Numbered from the stretch's first letter, positions 34,033 to 42,926 are shown. The stretch: DNA of 64,000 bases from Methanolobus mangrovi (GCF_031312535.1 NZ_CP133594.1:2213934-2277933); one strand, 5' to 3'. A program made the numbers and translations. The notes: a model not told the origin generated them from the letters alone.

Positions 34033-36147
34033 ATGTTAGCTGAAGTCAGGACCTTACAGGATATTCCTCGTATTGGGGATAAAATGTCTAAACGTTTTGT
34101 AGATCATTTCGGTAGTGAGAACCAGGCACTTGATGCTATACTTGCCGGGGATATAGCAAGTATTTCCGAGGTAGAAGGCGTTGGCCAGCGTTATGCCATA
34201 TCTCTGATGCAGGATGTCGCTTCCAGGGTTGAAGGTGTAAATGTCTCTGATTTTCTAAGGACCAAGGAGTCAATGGATGTGTATGAGAAATTGCTTGACC
34301 TTGTCAAGGAGTTTGCACACACTCGATATTCCAGGGACAAACTGCATATTTTTTTCCCGTATCCTTCTGCCAAAGTCGAAAAGATAATGAAGGTGCGTGA
34401 ATCGGTTTCATATTACATGGAAACTGCCAAATTGCTGGAAACTGATGAGACTATTGTTGATCTGTTGTCAAAGACGACTCAACTCAATTTTAAACACCAG
34501 TGTCCTAAGGTACGTGACAGGGTTATCATAACATCTGACCAGGATAGTTACGAATATGCCAGAAAACGTTTTGCAGGATTGGTCGATGTGAATTTTGCGC
34601 GCTCCCTTTCCGAATTTATTGATGTTTCAAGAGGCTTTTCCCAGGTCATCGTTGTAGGTGATGATTACCTGTCATTCGATCTTCCTGAAGACGTGGAGCC
34701 TGAGTTCTTTTCTGACATGCAGGAAATAGATGATTTCAAGGTTATACCTGAAAAGGAAATAGTTGCATTTTCCAGAAATCTCAAGTCACTGGAATCTTCT
34801 ATCAAAGTGATAAGGTTGCTTCGTTCCAGGGGAATTGATTTTTTTGACCGAATGGACGACGATAAACTTGAGTTGCTTGCTTCCACGCTGGCTTTAATTG
34901 ATGAGAATGGTGATATTGCTCATGGTACGGATGAAGAGGTGGACAGGGTTTCCGATGCTATAGATAAGCTTAGTTCAACCGTTTCAGAAACAGTCCGCTT
35001 TTTGAATGATAGTCTTAATTCCTGTCTTGAGAATAGTCAGATGACTCTCAGTGGACAGGATATGCTGAAGGTGATGAATGGTACAATTGAGCTGAAAGAG
35101 ATGCTTGGAAAGAAGCTTCACAAGAGTTATCATTCTATTGTAAAAGAATGTACAGACAGGATATGCAATGAACTTCAGCTTGAGAGGAAAGAAAGATTAA
35201 TGGTTGATTCTCTTTTCCCGGAAGAGATAATGCATCCTGTTGAAGCTGACGTTGATAAACTCAATGCTTTAAAACAACATCTGAAGACAAAATCCCTGAA
35301 ACGAAAATTCAATCACAAGCGCGAAGTTTCCCGCATATTGTCTTCTTACAGGGAAATTGTCCGGGAGATGGTTCGTGAAGTACTCGATTTCGATGTAGGA
35401 TTTGCTATCGGTACTTTTGCCCAGGAATACAATCTTATGATGCCGGAAATTGTGGAACACACAGGGATTGGTTTTAATGGTGGAAGGAACCTTTTCCTGC
35501 TTTCCAGGCATGGTGATGTAGTACCAATTGATTATTCGGTGGGAGAGAACAGCCTGAGTCCCAGAGATGAGGCCAGCAGGGTTGTGCTTTTGAGTGGTGT
35601 GAATTCAGGAGGTAAGACCTCTCTTCTGGAACTTCTTGCCCAGAGTATTATCCTTGCACATATGGGATTCCCTGTTCCTGCAGGGCATATGGAACTGTCT
35701 CTTACTGAGTCTATGTACTACTTTGCCAAATCCAAAGGCACTCTGGATGCAGGTGCATTCGAAACGACTCTTACCGAGTTTTCCGTGGTGGCTGATGATT
35801 CTGCAAAATTTGTGCTTGCGGATGAACTTGAATCGATCACCGAACCGGGGGCTTCTGCAAAGATAATGGCTGGTATTCTTGAGGTGCTAACTGAGAACAA
35901 CAGTACCATGTCTATATTTGTATCGCATCTTTCAGAGCAGATAATGGAGAATACGACCTGTGATATCAGAGTTGACGGAATAGAGGCAAGTGGGCTGGAT
36001 GCTGATCTTAATTTAATAGTGGACAGAAGTCCTCGCTATAATTATATTGCAAAAAGCACCCCTGAACTGATAGTTGAAAGGCTCTCAAAAAAGACAGAGG
36101 GAAAAGAACAGGCCTTCTATGATAAATTAAGGAGTAAGTTCCAGTAG
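34033..36147 (+). CDS. MutS-like ATPase with N-terminal HhH
   Basis: A 704-residue ATPase of the MutS superfamily. The N-terminus (IPRIGDKMSKRFVDHFG... EVEGVGQRYAISLMQDV, about 10-55) is a helix-hairpin-helix DNA-binding region, absent from ordinary MutS. The middle is helical (core/lever and clamp, 280-480), and the P-loop reads GVNSGGKT (about 522-529; MutS has GPNMGGKS), with FVLADELE as Walker B and HLSEQI as the switch histidine. It lacks the mismatch-recognition domain, so it resembles MutS2/MutS5-type proteins. It is likely part of a repair or recombination system with the radical SAM and DUF4130 proteins. The ribosome site is GGAGGT, 4 nt before the ATG. Confidence 0.85.
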   Translation: MLAEVRTLQDIPRIGDKMSKRFVDHFGSENQALDAILAGDIASISEVEGVGQRYAISLMQDVASRVEGVNVSDFLRTKESMDVYEKLLDLVKEFAHTRYSRDKLHIFFPYPSAKVEKIMKVRESVSYYMETAKLLETDETIVDLLSKTTQLNFKHQCPKVRDRVIITSDQDSYEYARKRFAGLVDVNFARSLSEFIDVSRGFSQVIVVGDDYLSFDLPEDVEPEFFSDMQEIDDFKVIPEKEIVAFSRNLKSLESSIKVIRLLRSRGIDFFDRMDDDKLELLASTLALIDENGDIAHGTDEEVDRVSDAIDKLSSTVSETVRFLNDSLNSCLENSQMTLSGQDMLKVMNGTIELKEMLGKKLHKSYHSIVKECTDRICNELQLERKERLMVDSLFPEEIMHPVEADVDKLNALKQHLKTKSLKRKFNHKREVSRILSSYREIVREMVREVLDFDVGFAIGTFAQEYNLMMPEIVEHTGIGFNGGRNLFLLSRHGDVVPIDYSVGENSLSPRDEASRVVLLSGVNSGGKTSLLELLAQSIILAHMGFPVPAGHMELSLTESMYYFAKSKGTLDAGAFETTLTEFSVVADDSAKFVLADELESITEPGASAKIMAGILEVLTENNSTMSIFVSHLSEQIMENTTCDIRVDGIEASGLDADLNLIVDRSPRYNYIAKSTPELIVERLSKKTEGKEQAFYDKLRSKFQ

Positions 36148-36170
36148 GACTGAAACTATATATTCTAGGT

Positions 36171-36746
36171 TTAAAGCACACCTTTGGTGCTTTTAATACC
36201 TTTTCCTTCAATGACTGTAGCTCTTCGAAGGGCATAAGCAAATGCCTTAAAGAGTGCTTCTATCTTGTGGTGGTCATTGTCACCATAAACATGAGCGTGC
36301 ATATTTATTTTTGAGTTCTGGGCAATGGCTTCAAAGAAATGAACTACCATTTGTGTGCTGAATTCTCCCACTTTCGAAGCTTTGAACTCTGCATCCATTA
36401 CAAGATAACTGCGTCCTCCAAGATCAAGAGCCACACTTGCCAGTGCTTCATCCATTGGTATGCGTGCTTCACCAAATCTTGCAATACCGGCTTTGTCAGC
36501 AAGTGCTTCTGCAATTACCTGCCCCAAAACGATTCCAGTATCCTCTATGAGGTGGTGATCATCAACTACCAGATCGCCGGTAGCTTTTACGGTGAGATTG
36601 AAGTTGCCATGTTTTGTGAATGCAGTGAGCATATGGTCGAAGAATCCAATACCAGTGCTGATGTCTGCAATGCCTTCTCCGTCAAGCTCCAGCTCGATGT
36701 TGATATCGGTTTCGCTGGTTTTACGTGATATGTTTGCTTTTCTCAT
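36171..36746 (-). CDS. hisB: Imidazoleglycerol-phosphate dehydratase
   Basis: A 191-residue monofunctional HisB that dehydrates imidazoleglycerol phosphate to imidazoleacetol phosphate. The two metal-binding histidine motifs are present ([15 protein letters not shown] near 37-51, [10 protein letters not shown] near 66-75; the repeat half has HFFEAIAQ and [14 protein letters not shown]). The length matches the archaeal single-domain enzyme. It is the third gene of a minus-strand group, 25 nt downstream of hisA. It converges with the MutS-like gene, with only 23 nt between their stops. Confidence 0.96.
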   Translation of the reverse strand: MRKANISRKTSETDINIELELDGEGIADISTGIGFFDHMLTAFTKHGNFNLTVKATGDLVVDDHHLIEDTGIVLGQVIAEALADKAGIARFGEARIPMDEALASVALDLGGRSYLVMDAEFKASKVGEFSTQMVVHFFEAIAQNSKINMHAHVYGDNDHHKIEALFKAFAYALRRATVIEGKGIKSTKGVL

Positions 36747-36771
36747 GGATGCACCTGGTCATTCTATTATT

Positions 36772-37512
36772 TTATAAATTTTCACTGATAATATTTATTG
36801 CTTCTGGAAGTGTGAACTTTCCTGTGTATAATGCACTTCCGACAACAACTGCTTTTGCGCCTGTCTTTTTCAGAGCAATTAGGTCATCCAGCTTTGTAAC
36901 TCCGCCGGATGCGATTACCGGAATGCCGACTGAATTAACCAGTTCTTCGGTAGGTGTGGTGTTTACTCCCTGCAACAATCCTTCAGAATCTATATTTGTG
37001 AAGAGGATACTTCCGGCTCCCAGTTCTTCAAACTTTATCCCCATTTCAACAGCTGTGAATTCGGATTGCTTTTGCCATCCTTCAATAGACACTTTGCCAT
37101 TTTTGGAGTCAAGTGCAACGTTGATGTGCTTGCTTCCAAATGCATCTGCAAGCTCTTTGATAAGTTGTGGATTATTCATGGCTGCAGTGCTGAGTATAAC
37201 TCTGTCAACCCCGAGTTTTAGCAGGTCTGCCGCATTTTCAAAAGAGCGTATTCCTCCGCCAACCTGGATCTCCACTCCAAGAGGTTTGCATTCCTCTACT
37301 ATTTTTTCGATGATTTGGGCATTGTTGCGTTTTCCGTCAATGGCGCCATCAAGGTCTATGAGGTGTAAGGTCTTTGCACCCTGAGATACCCAGTCTTTGG
37401 CTACTGCTACTGGGTCATCTATAGAGACCATCTCGCTGCCGGGAACGCCCTGGACAAGCTGTACACATTTGCCGTTTCTCATATCAACGGCAGGGATAAC
37501 TTCAAAGCTCAT
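36772..37512 (-). CDS. hisA: ProFAR isomerase
   Basis: A 246-residue TIM-barrel that isomerises ProFAR to PRFAR in histidine synthesis. Motifs are VIPAVDMRNGKCVQLVQG (catalytic Asp10), IQVGGGIRSFEN, VALDSKNGKV and VIASGGVTKLDD, the doubled phosphate-binding loops. The length is standard. It follows hisG by 6 nt, with a GAGGTAGC ribosome site, and is coupled to it. It could also act as TrpF (PriA-like), but no evidence shows that. Confidence 0.96.
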   Translation of the reverse strand: MSFEVIPAVDMRNGKCVQLVQGVPGSEMVSIDDPVAVAKDWVSQGAKTLHLIDLDGAIDGKRNNAQIIEKIVEECKPLGVEIQVGGGIRSFENAADLLKLGVDRVILSTAAMNNPQLIKELADAFGSKHINVALDSKNGKVSIEGWQKQSEFTAVEMGIKFEELGAGSILFTNIDSEGLLQGVNTTPTEELVNSVGIPVIASGGVTKLDDLIALKKTGAKAVVVGSALYTGKFTLPEAINIISENL

Positions 37513-37518
37513 GCTACC

Positions 37519-38373
37519 TCAGGGCATCATTCTCTCGATAGGCACTACCAGTATGTCTTTAGCACCTGCCTTCTTGAGTTCATCCACTGTGGCAAAGATA
37601 CTACCTGCATCAACAACGGCATGCACTGCAAGTATAGAATCATCGGATTCAACTTTCATAACAGTGGGGCCTGCCATTCCTGGTAGGACTTTCTTGACAA
37701 TTTCCAGTGAATCAGCTGGTACATTCATCATCAGGTAACGTTTTCCTTTTGCTCTCAGGACACTCTCGACAGCGGTCCTGATCTGTCCTATCTTATCGTT
37801 GTTTTCCGTTGTCTTCTTATTTGCAATAAGGTAGACTGATGATGTGAATGCCTTTTCTATCATTTTGAGATGATTGGTGACAAGAGTGGTGCCTGAGCTG
37901 GAGATGTCCACAATGGCATCAGCGATTCCTACGTGAGGGGTCATTTCGCATGCACCGCTTACTTTAATGACTTCTATTTTCACTCCCTGATTCTCAAAGT
38001 ACTTGGCAGTAATATTGGGGAATTCGGTAGCAACACGCATTCCTTCAAGCTCTTTTGCAGAGGTTATAGGAGAATCTTCCGGTACGGCAAGGACGAGATT
38101 TGCTCCTCCAAACTTAAGGTCCAGTAATATCTCAACATCAGATTCGGTTTCATGTATAAGGTCCAAACCGGTTATGCCCACATCGGCGGCACCATCCTGT
38201 ACATACTCTGGAATATCTGCGGCTCTTGCAAACAGGTAAGTGATTTCAGGATCTGTTGTCTTGGCAAAAAGTTTCCTTGTCCCTCCTTCAAGTACAGGCA
38301 ATCCTGCCTCTTTGAGGAGACTTACGGTTGGGTCATGTAAGCGCCCTTTATTGGGTATTGCAATACGTATCAT
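37519..38373 (-). CDS. hisG: ATP phosphoribosyltransferase, long form
   Basis: A 284-residue HisG that starts histidine synthesis by joining ATP and PRPP. It has the IPNKGRLHDPTV start, the ITGLDLIHE strand and the DISSSGTTL PRPP loop, plus a C-terminal ACT-like regulatory domain (from about 210, LRAKGKRYLMMNV). The C-terminal domain means the long form, which does not need HisZ and is inhibited by histidine. It is the first gene of hisG-hisA-hisB. A TATA box (GCTATAAAAG, minus strand, 38436-38427) precedes it by about 55 nt. Confidence 0.96.
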   Translation of the reverse strand: MIRIAIPNKGRLHDPTVSLLKEAGLPVLEGGTRKLFAKTTDPEITYLFARAADIPEYVQDGAADVGITGLDLIHETESDVEILLDLKFGGANLVLAVPEDSPITSAKELEGMRVATEFPNITAKYFENQGVKIEVIKVSGACEMTPHVGIADAIVDISSSGTTLVTNHLKMIEKAFTSSVYLIANKKTTENNDKIGQIRTAVESVLRAKGKRYLMMNVPADSLEIVKKVLPGMAGPTVMKVESDDSILAVHAVVDAGSIFATVDELKKAGAKDILVVPIERMMP

Positions 38374-38426
38374 GTGGATCCTTCTGTGAAATTATAATCA
38401 GTATCAATTGAACGTTCTTTGAAAGA

Positions 38427-38437
38427 CTTTTATAGCA
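38427..38437 (-). promoter_or_regulatory. TATA box of the his cluster
   Basis: On the minus strand GCTATAAAAG lies at 38436-38427, giving a start site near 38405 and a leader of about 30 nt before hisG. Confidence 0.5.
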
Positions 38438-38526
38438 TATAGACTTCACGCTGGACTTATATTCCGTTTTGTGAATTTAATAAAAGCGCGAATATAACTC
38501 AGGGTTATCATTATGGACGGATATTA

Positions 38527-38590
38527 TTATATATTGTATAATCTCTAGGTATAGCGAAGGATACATAATTAACTTCAATTATGTATCCTT
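38527..38590 (+). promoter_or_regulatory. Methionine adenosyltransferase promoter and 5' hairpin
   Basis: TATA-like TTATATATTG at 38525-38534 is followed about 25 nt later by a perfect inverted repeat: AAGGATACATAATT (38557-38570), loop AACTTC, AATTATGTATCCTT (38577-38590). The 14-bp stem would be the very 5' end of the mRNA, 43 nt ahead of the start codon, with a T-rich stretch after it. Confidence 0.65.
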
Positions 38591-38632
38591 ATCTTTCATT
38601 TGTCTCTTAATTGATATTATTGAGGATTAATA

Positions 38633-39829
38633 ATGATGCGAAACATCAAAGTTGAACACCTGATTGAAACGCCGGTGGAAAAACAGCAAATCGAACTTGT
38701 GGAGAGAAAGGGTGTGGGACACCCTGACAGTATCTCCGATGGTCTTGCAGAAGCAGTTAGCCGTGCATTGTGCAAGGAATATGTCAATAAATGCGGTGTA
38801 GTTCTTCACCACAATACTGATGAGACTCAGATTGTGGCAGGAAGATCAAACCCACAGTTTGGTGGTGGAGAGGTCATCCAGCCTATATACACCCTGCTTG
38901 TGGGAAGGGCAACCAAGGAGTTCGAAGGCGTGGAGATCCCTGCAGAGTCTGTTGCTCTGAGGGCAGCAAGACAATACCTCAGGACTACCATAGTAGATAT
39001 CGACCTCGAAAGTGACATCATAATAGATTGTAAACTTGGTACCGGTTCATCAGACCTTAGGGATGTTTTTAACAGGGACAGGATCCCAATGGCAAATGAC
39101 ACTTCATTTGGTGTCGGTCATGCTCCTTTTTCAGAACTTGAACAGATTGTCTACGAGTCAGAGAGAATGCTGGTAACTGATCTGAAAAAGAAGATTCCGG
39201 GTATTGGAACTGATATTAAGGTCATGGGTCTGAGAGATGGGAATGATATCAACCTTACAATATGCTGTGGAATGGTTGGTAAGCATATTGACGATCTGGA
39301 TCACTATCTCAATCTTAAGGAAGAGATGGCAGATTATGTGACCGATCTTGCGCTTAAGCGTACAGAGCGTAATGTTAAAACCTTCATAAATGCCGCAGAC
39401 AATCTTAAGTGTGAGTCTGTGTTCCTGACTGTGACAGGTACTTCTGCTGAAATGGGTGATGATGGTTCAGTTGGCCGAGGTAACCGCTGCAATGGCCTTA
39501 TTACTCCTAACAGGCCAATGAGTATGGAAGCGACCAGTGGTAAGAATCCTATTAACCACATCGGCAAGATCTATAACCTGCTTTCCACCCAGATGGCAAA
39601 GGATATTGTGAAGGCTGTTCCTGAGGTTCAGGATGTCTACATTAAGCTGCTTTCCCAGATTGGTCAGCCAATAGACCAGCCACTTGTGGCAAGTGCACAG
39701 ATCATTCCTGAAGACGGCGCAAACTTTGCTTCCATAAGGGCAGAAACCGAAGTTGTTATGGATGAGTGGCTTGCTGATGTCACAAAGATAACCAAGATGG
39801 TTATTAACGGCGAACTGGATACTTTCTGA
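38633..39829 (+). CDS. mat: Archaeal S-adenosylmethionine synthetase
   Basis: A 398-residue archaeal-type methionine adenosyltransferase, which makes SAM from ATP and methionine. It belongs to the archaeal branch, unlike bacterial MetK in sequence: it begins [21 protein letters not shown], and contains [23 protein letters not shown]-like [33 protein letters not shown] and [14 protein letters not shown]. The length is the family norm. The gene is single, with a GAGGATTA ribosome site. The hairpin in its leader may link SAM supply to expression. A terminator hairpin (39846-39863) follows. Confidence 0.96.
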   Translation: MMRNIKVEHLIETPVEKQQIELVERKGVGHPDSISDGLAEAVSRALCKEYVNKCGVVLHHNTDETQIVAGRSNPQFGGGEVIQPIYTLLVGRATKEFEGVEIPAESVALRAARQYLRTTIVDIDLESDIIIDCKLGTGSSDLRDVFNRDRIPMANDTSFGVGHAPFSELEQIVYESERMLVTDLKKKIPGIGTDIKVMGLRDGNDINLTICCGMVGKHIDDLDHYLNLKEEMADYVTDLALKRTERNVKTFINAADNLKCESVFLTVTGTSAEMGDDGSVGRGNRCNGLITPNRPMSMEATSGKNPINHIGKIYNLLSTQMAKDIVKAVPEVQDVYIKLLSQIGQPIDQPLVASAQIIPEDGANFASIRAETEVVMDEWLADVTKITKMVINGELDTF

Positions 39830-39841
39830 TATTGACATTAA

Positions 39842-39881
39842 AGTTCATCCTGAATTCAGGGTGGACTTCTTTTAAATTTTA
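39842..39881 (+). terminator. Hairpin terminator of the SAM synthetase gene
   Basis: CATCCTGA (39846-39853) and TTCAGGGTG (39855-39863) form a stem around CCTGAATTCAGG, then CTTCTTTTAAATTTTATTTTG provides a T-rich tract. It lies directly after the stop at 39829. Confidence 0.6.
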
Positions 39882-39929
39882 TTTTGTTGTTCTTGTTCTT
39901 TGTTTCTATTGAACTTCGTTTTTGTCTTT

Positions 39930-40044
39930 GATTTATATGCTCGTTCTGTTCATGCCCACTTTTCGGCGAAAGAGCTAAGTATGATTGTGCGTATTGGAGT
40001 GTTGCATCGCACGGCATCGTCGTGCTGAAGCATGATTTGTTAGA
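39930..40044 (+). promoter_or_regulatory. tRNA-Tyr upstream region
   Basis: TATA-like GATTTATATGC (39930-39940) is about 105 nt ahead of the mature tRNA, a long leader that contains GTGTTGCATCGCACGGCATCG (40003-40021 region) and a GCACG/CGTGC hairpin. The tandem core GGyATCG is shared with the thioredoxin leader. Confidence 0.35.
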
Positions 40045-40152
40045 CCCGCCTTAACTCAGTGGTAGAGTGCGCGGCTGTAGTTTGATTCATGTGATATGAT
40101 CACATTACGCGCAGGCACCGCGATGTCCCCGGTTCGAGTCTGGGAGGCGGGA
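40045..40152 (+). tRNA. tRNA-Tyr (GTA) with intron
   Basis: The acceptor pair CCCGCCT (40045-40051) / AGGCGGG (40145-40151) with discriminator A at 40152, D-stem ACTC/GAGT, anticodon stem CGCGG (40070-40074) / CCGCG (40118-40122) and T-arm CCCGG-TTCGAGT-CTGGG all form. The anticodon GTA is at 40077-40079. A 36-nt intron (40081-40116) interrupts position 37/38, with CTGT (40075-40078) pairing GCAG (40111-40114) between two 3-nt bulges, the bulge-helix-bulge cut site of the archaeal splicing endonuclease. The intron holds a 7-bp hairpin (ATGTGAT/ATCACAT). CCA is not encoded. Confidence 0.95.
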
Positions 40153-40172
40153 CTTCCAAAATCATGGAAAAG

Positions 40173-40182
40173 CTTTATATAC
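40173..40182 (+). promoter_or_regulatory. TATA box of tRNA-Asp
   Basis: CTTTATATAC at 40173-40182, about 50 nt upstream of the mature tRNA, leaves a short 5' leader to be removed by RNase P. Confidence 0.5.
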
Positions 40183-40227
40183 AAGCATCGCCTTTTAGGG
40201 GTGCTCACAAGCGAAAACTTGCAAAAT

Positions 40228-40300
40228 GTCCGAATAGTGTAGAGGCCTATCATGGAGCCCTGTCGAGGCTCCGACCCGGGTTCGAATCCCGGTTCGGGCG
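40228..40300 (+). tRNA. tRNA-Asp (GTC)
   Basis: Acceptor GTCCGAA (40228-40234) pairs with TTCGGGC (40293-40299), discriminator G at 40300. Anticodon stem GAGCC/GGCTC (40255-40259, 40267-40271) with loop CTGTCGA gives GTC at 40262-40264. T-arm CCGGG-TTCGAAT-CCCGG is complete. There is no intron and no encoded CCA. Confidence 0.95.
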
Positions 40301-40479
40301 TTAAAACCTCAATCCCGGTTTATCCGGGTTCTTTTTTCTTTAATTTCTAATCATTGAGTTTTACTCTTGTTTTATTTTATAATTTGTTTAATCTACAGGG
40401 CATTTTATATGTACGTTAAAATAAAAGCATATAGTGCATCACTTTTTCTACCTCACTTGCGTGCTTTTAAATGGTATAT

Positions 40480-40587
40480 ATGAATGAACATTGTAAATGC
40501 AGTACAACAAAAATAGTATTTGTTGTTCTTGCCTATGTCTTAATGATGGCATTCTTTTTATTATTGGCAGGAATGGTCGGCTATTGA
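40480..40587 (+). CDS. 35-residue membrane peptide A
   Basis: An open frame from ATG 40480 to TGA 40587 encodes MNEHCKCSTTKIVFVVLAYV followed by LMMAFFLLLAGMVGY: a short polar head with two cysteines and one membrane span of about 22 residues. An in-frame ATG at 40471 would add three residues. A TATA-like TTTTATATG at 40403-40411 precedes it. It resembles a second 35-residue peptide at 40809. The function is unknown. The evidence is length, membrane pattern, related copy and promoter; protein expression is unproven. Confidence 0.5.
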   Translation: MNEHCKCSTTKIVFVVLAYVLMMAFFLLLAGMVGY

Positions 40588-40774
40588 TGCTTGATTCTTT
40601 CTTTATTCAAAGGAAACTCAAACCTGGAATAAATAAAAAGTTGTTTACGTGTCATCTTTAGATGTCTTGTGTTTCCTGATAAAATACTATCTTTTCAACA
40701 ATCATCGATTCCTGCCTGTAAGTCAGATGTTAGTAGGGATTGATACAGGCATAAGTTTCTCACTGCGAAAAAAC

Positions 40775-40784
40775 TATTTATATC
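40775..40784 (+). promoter_or_regulatory. TATA box of membrane peptide B
   Basis: TATTTATATC at 40775-40784 is about 25-30 nt ahead of the ATG at 40809, so the transcript is probably leaderless and the start is fixed. Confidence 0.5.
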
Positions 40785-40808
40785 ATTTCATCTATTTTAA
40801 AGACAGTT

Positions 40809-40916
40809 ATGTTTAGTAAGCAAGGTACTTCTACAATACTGAGAATTGTACTTCTGGTATCCGTATATTTTTTACTGATGATAAGTCTGGGTCTGTTCTC
40901 AGCGTTTGTCAGATGA
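40809..40916 (+). CDS. 35-residue membrane peptide B
   Basis: ATG 40809 to TGA 40916 encodes MFSKQGTSTILRIVLLVSVY followed by FLLMISLGLFSAFVR, a peptide of exactly the same length as the one at 40480. The two align over ST..(R/K)IV..V..Y.L.M, with a short polar head and one membrane span, so they look like diverged tandem paralogues. A TATA box ahead of the ATG supports leaderless transcription. It lies in a stretch without other genes. The role is unknown; small membrane regulators or a toxin-like peptide are possibilities. Confidence 0.5.
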   Translation: MFSKQGTSTILRIVLLVSVYFLLMISLGLFSAFVR

Positions 40917-41113
40917 GCTTGCCAGATCAAATATACTAATCTCATCGAAATTAATCTATTTTCTTTTGTTGCAATAACACTTTCATACGAGGTTATTTTT
41001 TTCCTTTGTAGGTATGTGGTTAGAAAAGCGTAATCAAATTACAAAACAGCAGAATGAAAAAGAAAAATGGTGGAATTTGCCGTTTTTCTATCGTTTTTCC
41101 GTTTTAGAGGAAG

Positions 41114-41503
41114 TTAAAAAGTCATTGTATGGATTACCTGCAGCAAGCTGCATTCCATGAAAATGACCATAAGGTTGTTCACCACCAGGAACAAACCAAC
41201 AATCGCGATACTTTTTCTGGATACTACCCACAGGAGATCTGTCCACTTTGAATCTGATTCTCTAAGTATTCTGTAATTCCAGTAAACAATAAAAAGGAAA
41301 AATGCCTTCAGAACCAGAAGTGACTCTACGCCATAGTTCTGGAACACCATGGCCAGGAAATTATTCTCTTCAAACCCATAGTTAAGTGCCTGGGCAGTTG
41401 TCAGGAAATCACCAAGTACGTAGAACAATATGATATATTTGACATCTTTAAGGAAATCAGGTATATTTGCAAATTGCGAAACGTATTGGTTTGCGTTGTG
41501 CAT
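41114..41503 (-). CDS. DUF5658-like membrane protein
   Basis: A 129-residue protein with four membrane segments, at about 22-40, 55-75, 84-98 and 100-120. The motif FYVLGDFLTTAQALNYGFEENNFLAM resembles the GD.LTT......EENP signature of the DUF5658 family, whose function is unknown. The gene has no close partner. The C-terminal codons overlap a questionable plus-strand ORF at 41014-41160. Confidence 0.65.
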   Translation of the reverse strand: MHNANQYVSQFANIPDFLKDVKYIILFYVLGDFLTTAQALNYGFEENNFLAMVFQNYGVESLLVLKAFFLFIVYWNYRILRESDSKWTDLLWVVSRKSIAIVGLFLVVNNLMVIFMECSLLQVIHTMTF

Positions 41504-41716
41504 AATACTTGCTATTTATGGAGCTGTATATAATGTGGATGTGGATACATCGAATGTTTATGGGCACAAAAACAGGTAATATGTAGTATCACCCACAATG
41601 CTGTGTACATGGAATATATCTGATGTATGACTGGTTCGACTATCCTGGATTTCCTGTTACCTTTTTGAGCTCTACATTTGATAACAATTTTGTACTAGTA
41701 ACTACTAGATAATATT

Positions 41717-42892
41717 ATGACTTCAACAAAGGTTCCCATTGATATTTCCAAAGCGCTGGAAAGCCACAAATCAGATTCATATCTGATGGTCGGGAATTCG
41801 AACAATGCAGACATCTATTATGCAACCCGCTTCTTCGCTTCAGACGAGTTTGCGTACTTCTATACGAAAGATGGTGCTGAAACAATACTTGTTTCTGATA
41901 TGGAGAAAGGCAGGGCAGAGATCGAGTCCAGGGTGTCTGATATCCGTACATTACAGGGTTGTGACTACAGGTCAAAAGTAAAGGAAAGAAAAGACCCGGC
42001 TCTTGCATATTGTGACTGCCTTGCAGAGATTCTGCAAAAGGAAGGCGCAAGAAGGGTAGCAGTTCCGCGGAATTTTCCATATCATGTTGCCCAGACTCTT
42101 AAAGAAGAGGGTTTTTCCATAGAAGCCATCAAAAGTCCTTTTGCCCAGTTGCGCTCACGAAAGGATCCTTCAGAGATCGCAATAATAAAAAAAGTCCAGG
42201 ATGCCTGTAATAAAGCAATGAAAGCAGCAGCTGAGATGGTCAGAAAGTCTGAAGATGTTGAAGGCGTACTCAATTACCATGGCTTTGCCCTGACATCTGA
42301 AATGATTCGCAAGGAAATTGATATAACTCTTCTTGAACATGGCTGTGAGGCAGAAAGCACCATAGTTGCCGGTGGGACCGGTTCTGCAAATCCTCATTGG
42401 GAAGGTACGGGTCCTCTCAGGGCCAATGAGCCCATTGTCATAGATATTTTCCCCCGCAGCAAAAGGGAAAGATATTATGCCGACATGACCCGGACGGTGC
42501 TTAAAGGTGAACCTTCCGAGAAGCTCGCGGACATGTATGAAGCTGTTCTTGCAGCACAGAAAGCCGGAACGGAAATGGTAAAGCCGGGTGTCAAATGCAG
42601 TGACATACACAACACGGTTTGTGATGTTTTCAAAGAGAGAGGATATGATACTATCAGGGAAGGTTCAAATGTAGGTTTCATCCATTCCACGGGGCATGGT
42701 GTGGGACTTGAGATACATGAACTTCCTTTTGTAGGTAATAGTGATGTTGAACTTGAAGAAGGGAATGTCATCACAATCGAACCGGGATTATACTATCCCG
42801 ATGTTGGAGGCATACGTCTCGAGGACCTGGTTCTTGTGACATCTGATGGTTTTGAGAACCTCACAGAGATGGAAAAGAAATTCGTATATTAG
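41717..42892 (+). CDS. Xaa-Pro aminopeptidase-type M24 peptidase
   Basis: A 391-residue protein with an N-terminal creatinase-like domain (1-150) and a C-terminal pita-bread M24 domain. Metal-ligand motifs are VIDIFPRSKRERYYADMTRT (two Asp), HSTGHGVGLEIHE (His), ITIEPGLYYP (Glu) and IRLEDLVLV (Glu). Together these bind the dinuclear metal site of X-Pro aminopeptidase or prolidase. It removes N-terminal residues before proline. The gene is followed 34 nt later by the methionine aminopeptidase gene, so the pair may be cotranscribed. Confidence 0.9.
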   Translation: MTSTKVPIDISKALESHKSDSYLMVGNSNNADIYYATRFFASDEFAYFYTKDGAETILVSDMEKGRAEIESRVSDIRTLQGCDYRSKVKERKDPALAYCDCLAEILQKEGARRVAVPRNFPYHVAQTLKEEGFSIEAIKSPFAQLRSRKDPSEIAIIKKVQDACNKAMKAAAEMVRKSEDVEGVLNYHGFALTSEMIRKEIDITLLEHGCEAESTIVAGGTGSANPHWEGTGPLRANEPIVIDIFPRSKRERYYADMTRTVLKGEPSEKLADMYEAVLAAQKAGTEMVKPGVKCSDIHNTVCDVFKERGYDTIREGSNVGFIHSTGHGVGLEIHELPFVGNSDVELEEGNVITIEPGLYYPDVGGIRLEDLVLVTSDGFENLTEMEKKFVY

Positions 42893-42926
42893 TCCTGAGA
42901 CAACAAGTGCTTAAAGGAGATTTCAA

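Noticed and set aside
41014-41160. Possible 48-residue plus-strand ORF beginning MWLEKRNQITKQ
   Set aside because: It overlaps the end of the DUF5658-like gene by about 47 nt, has no clear promoter, and no related copy was found.
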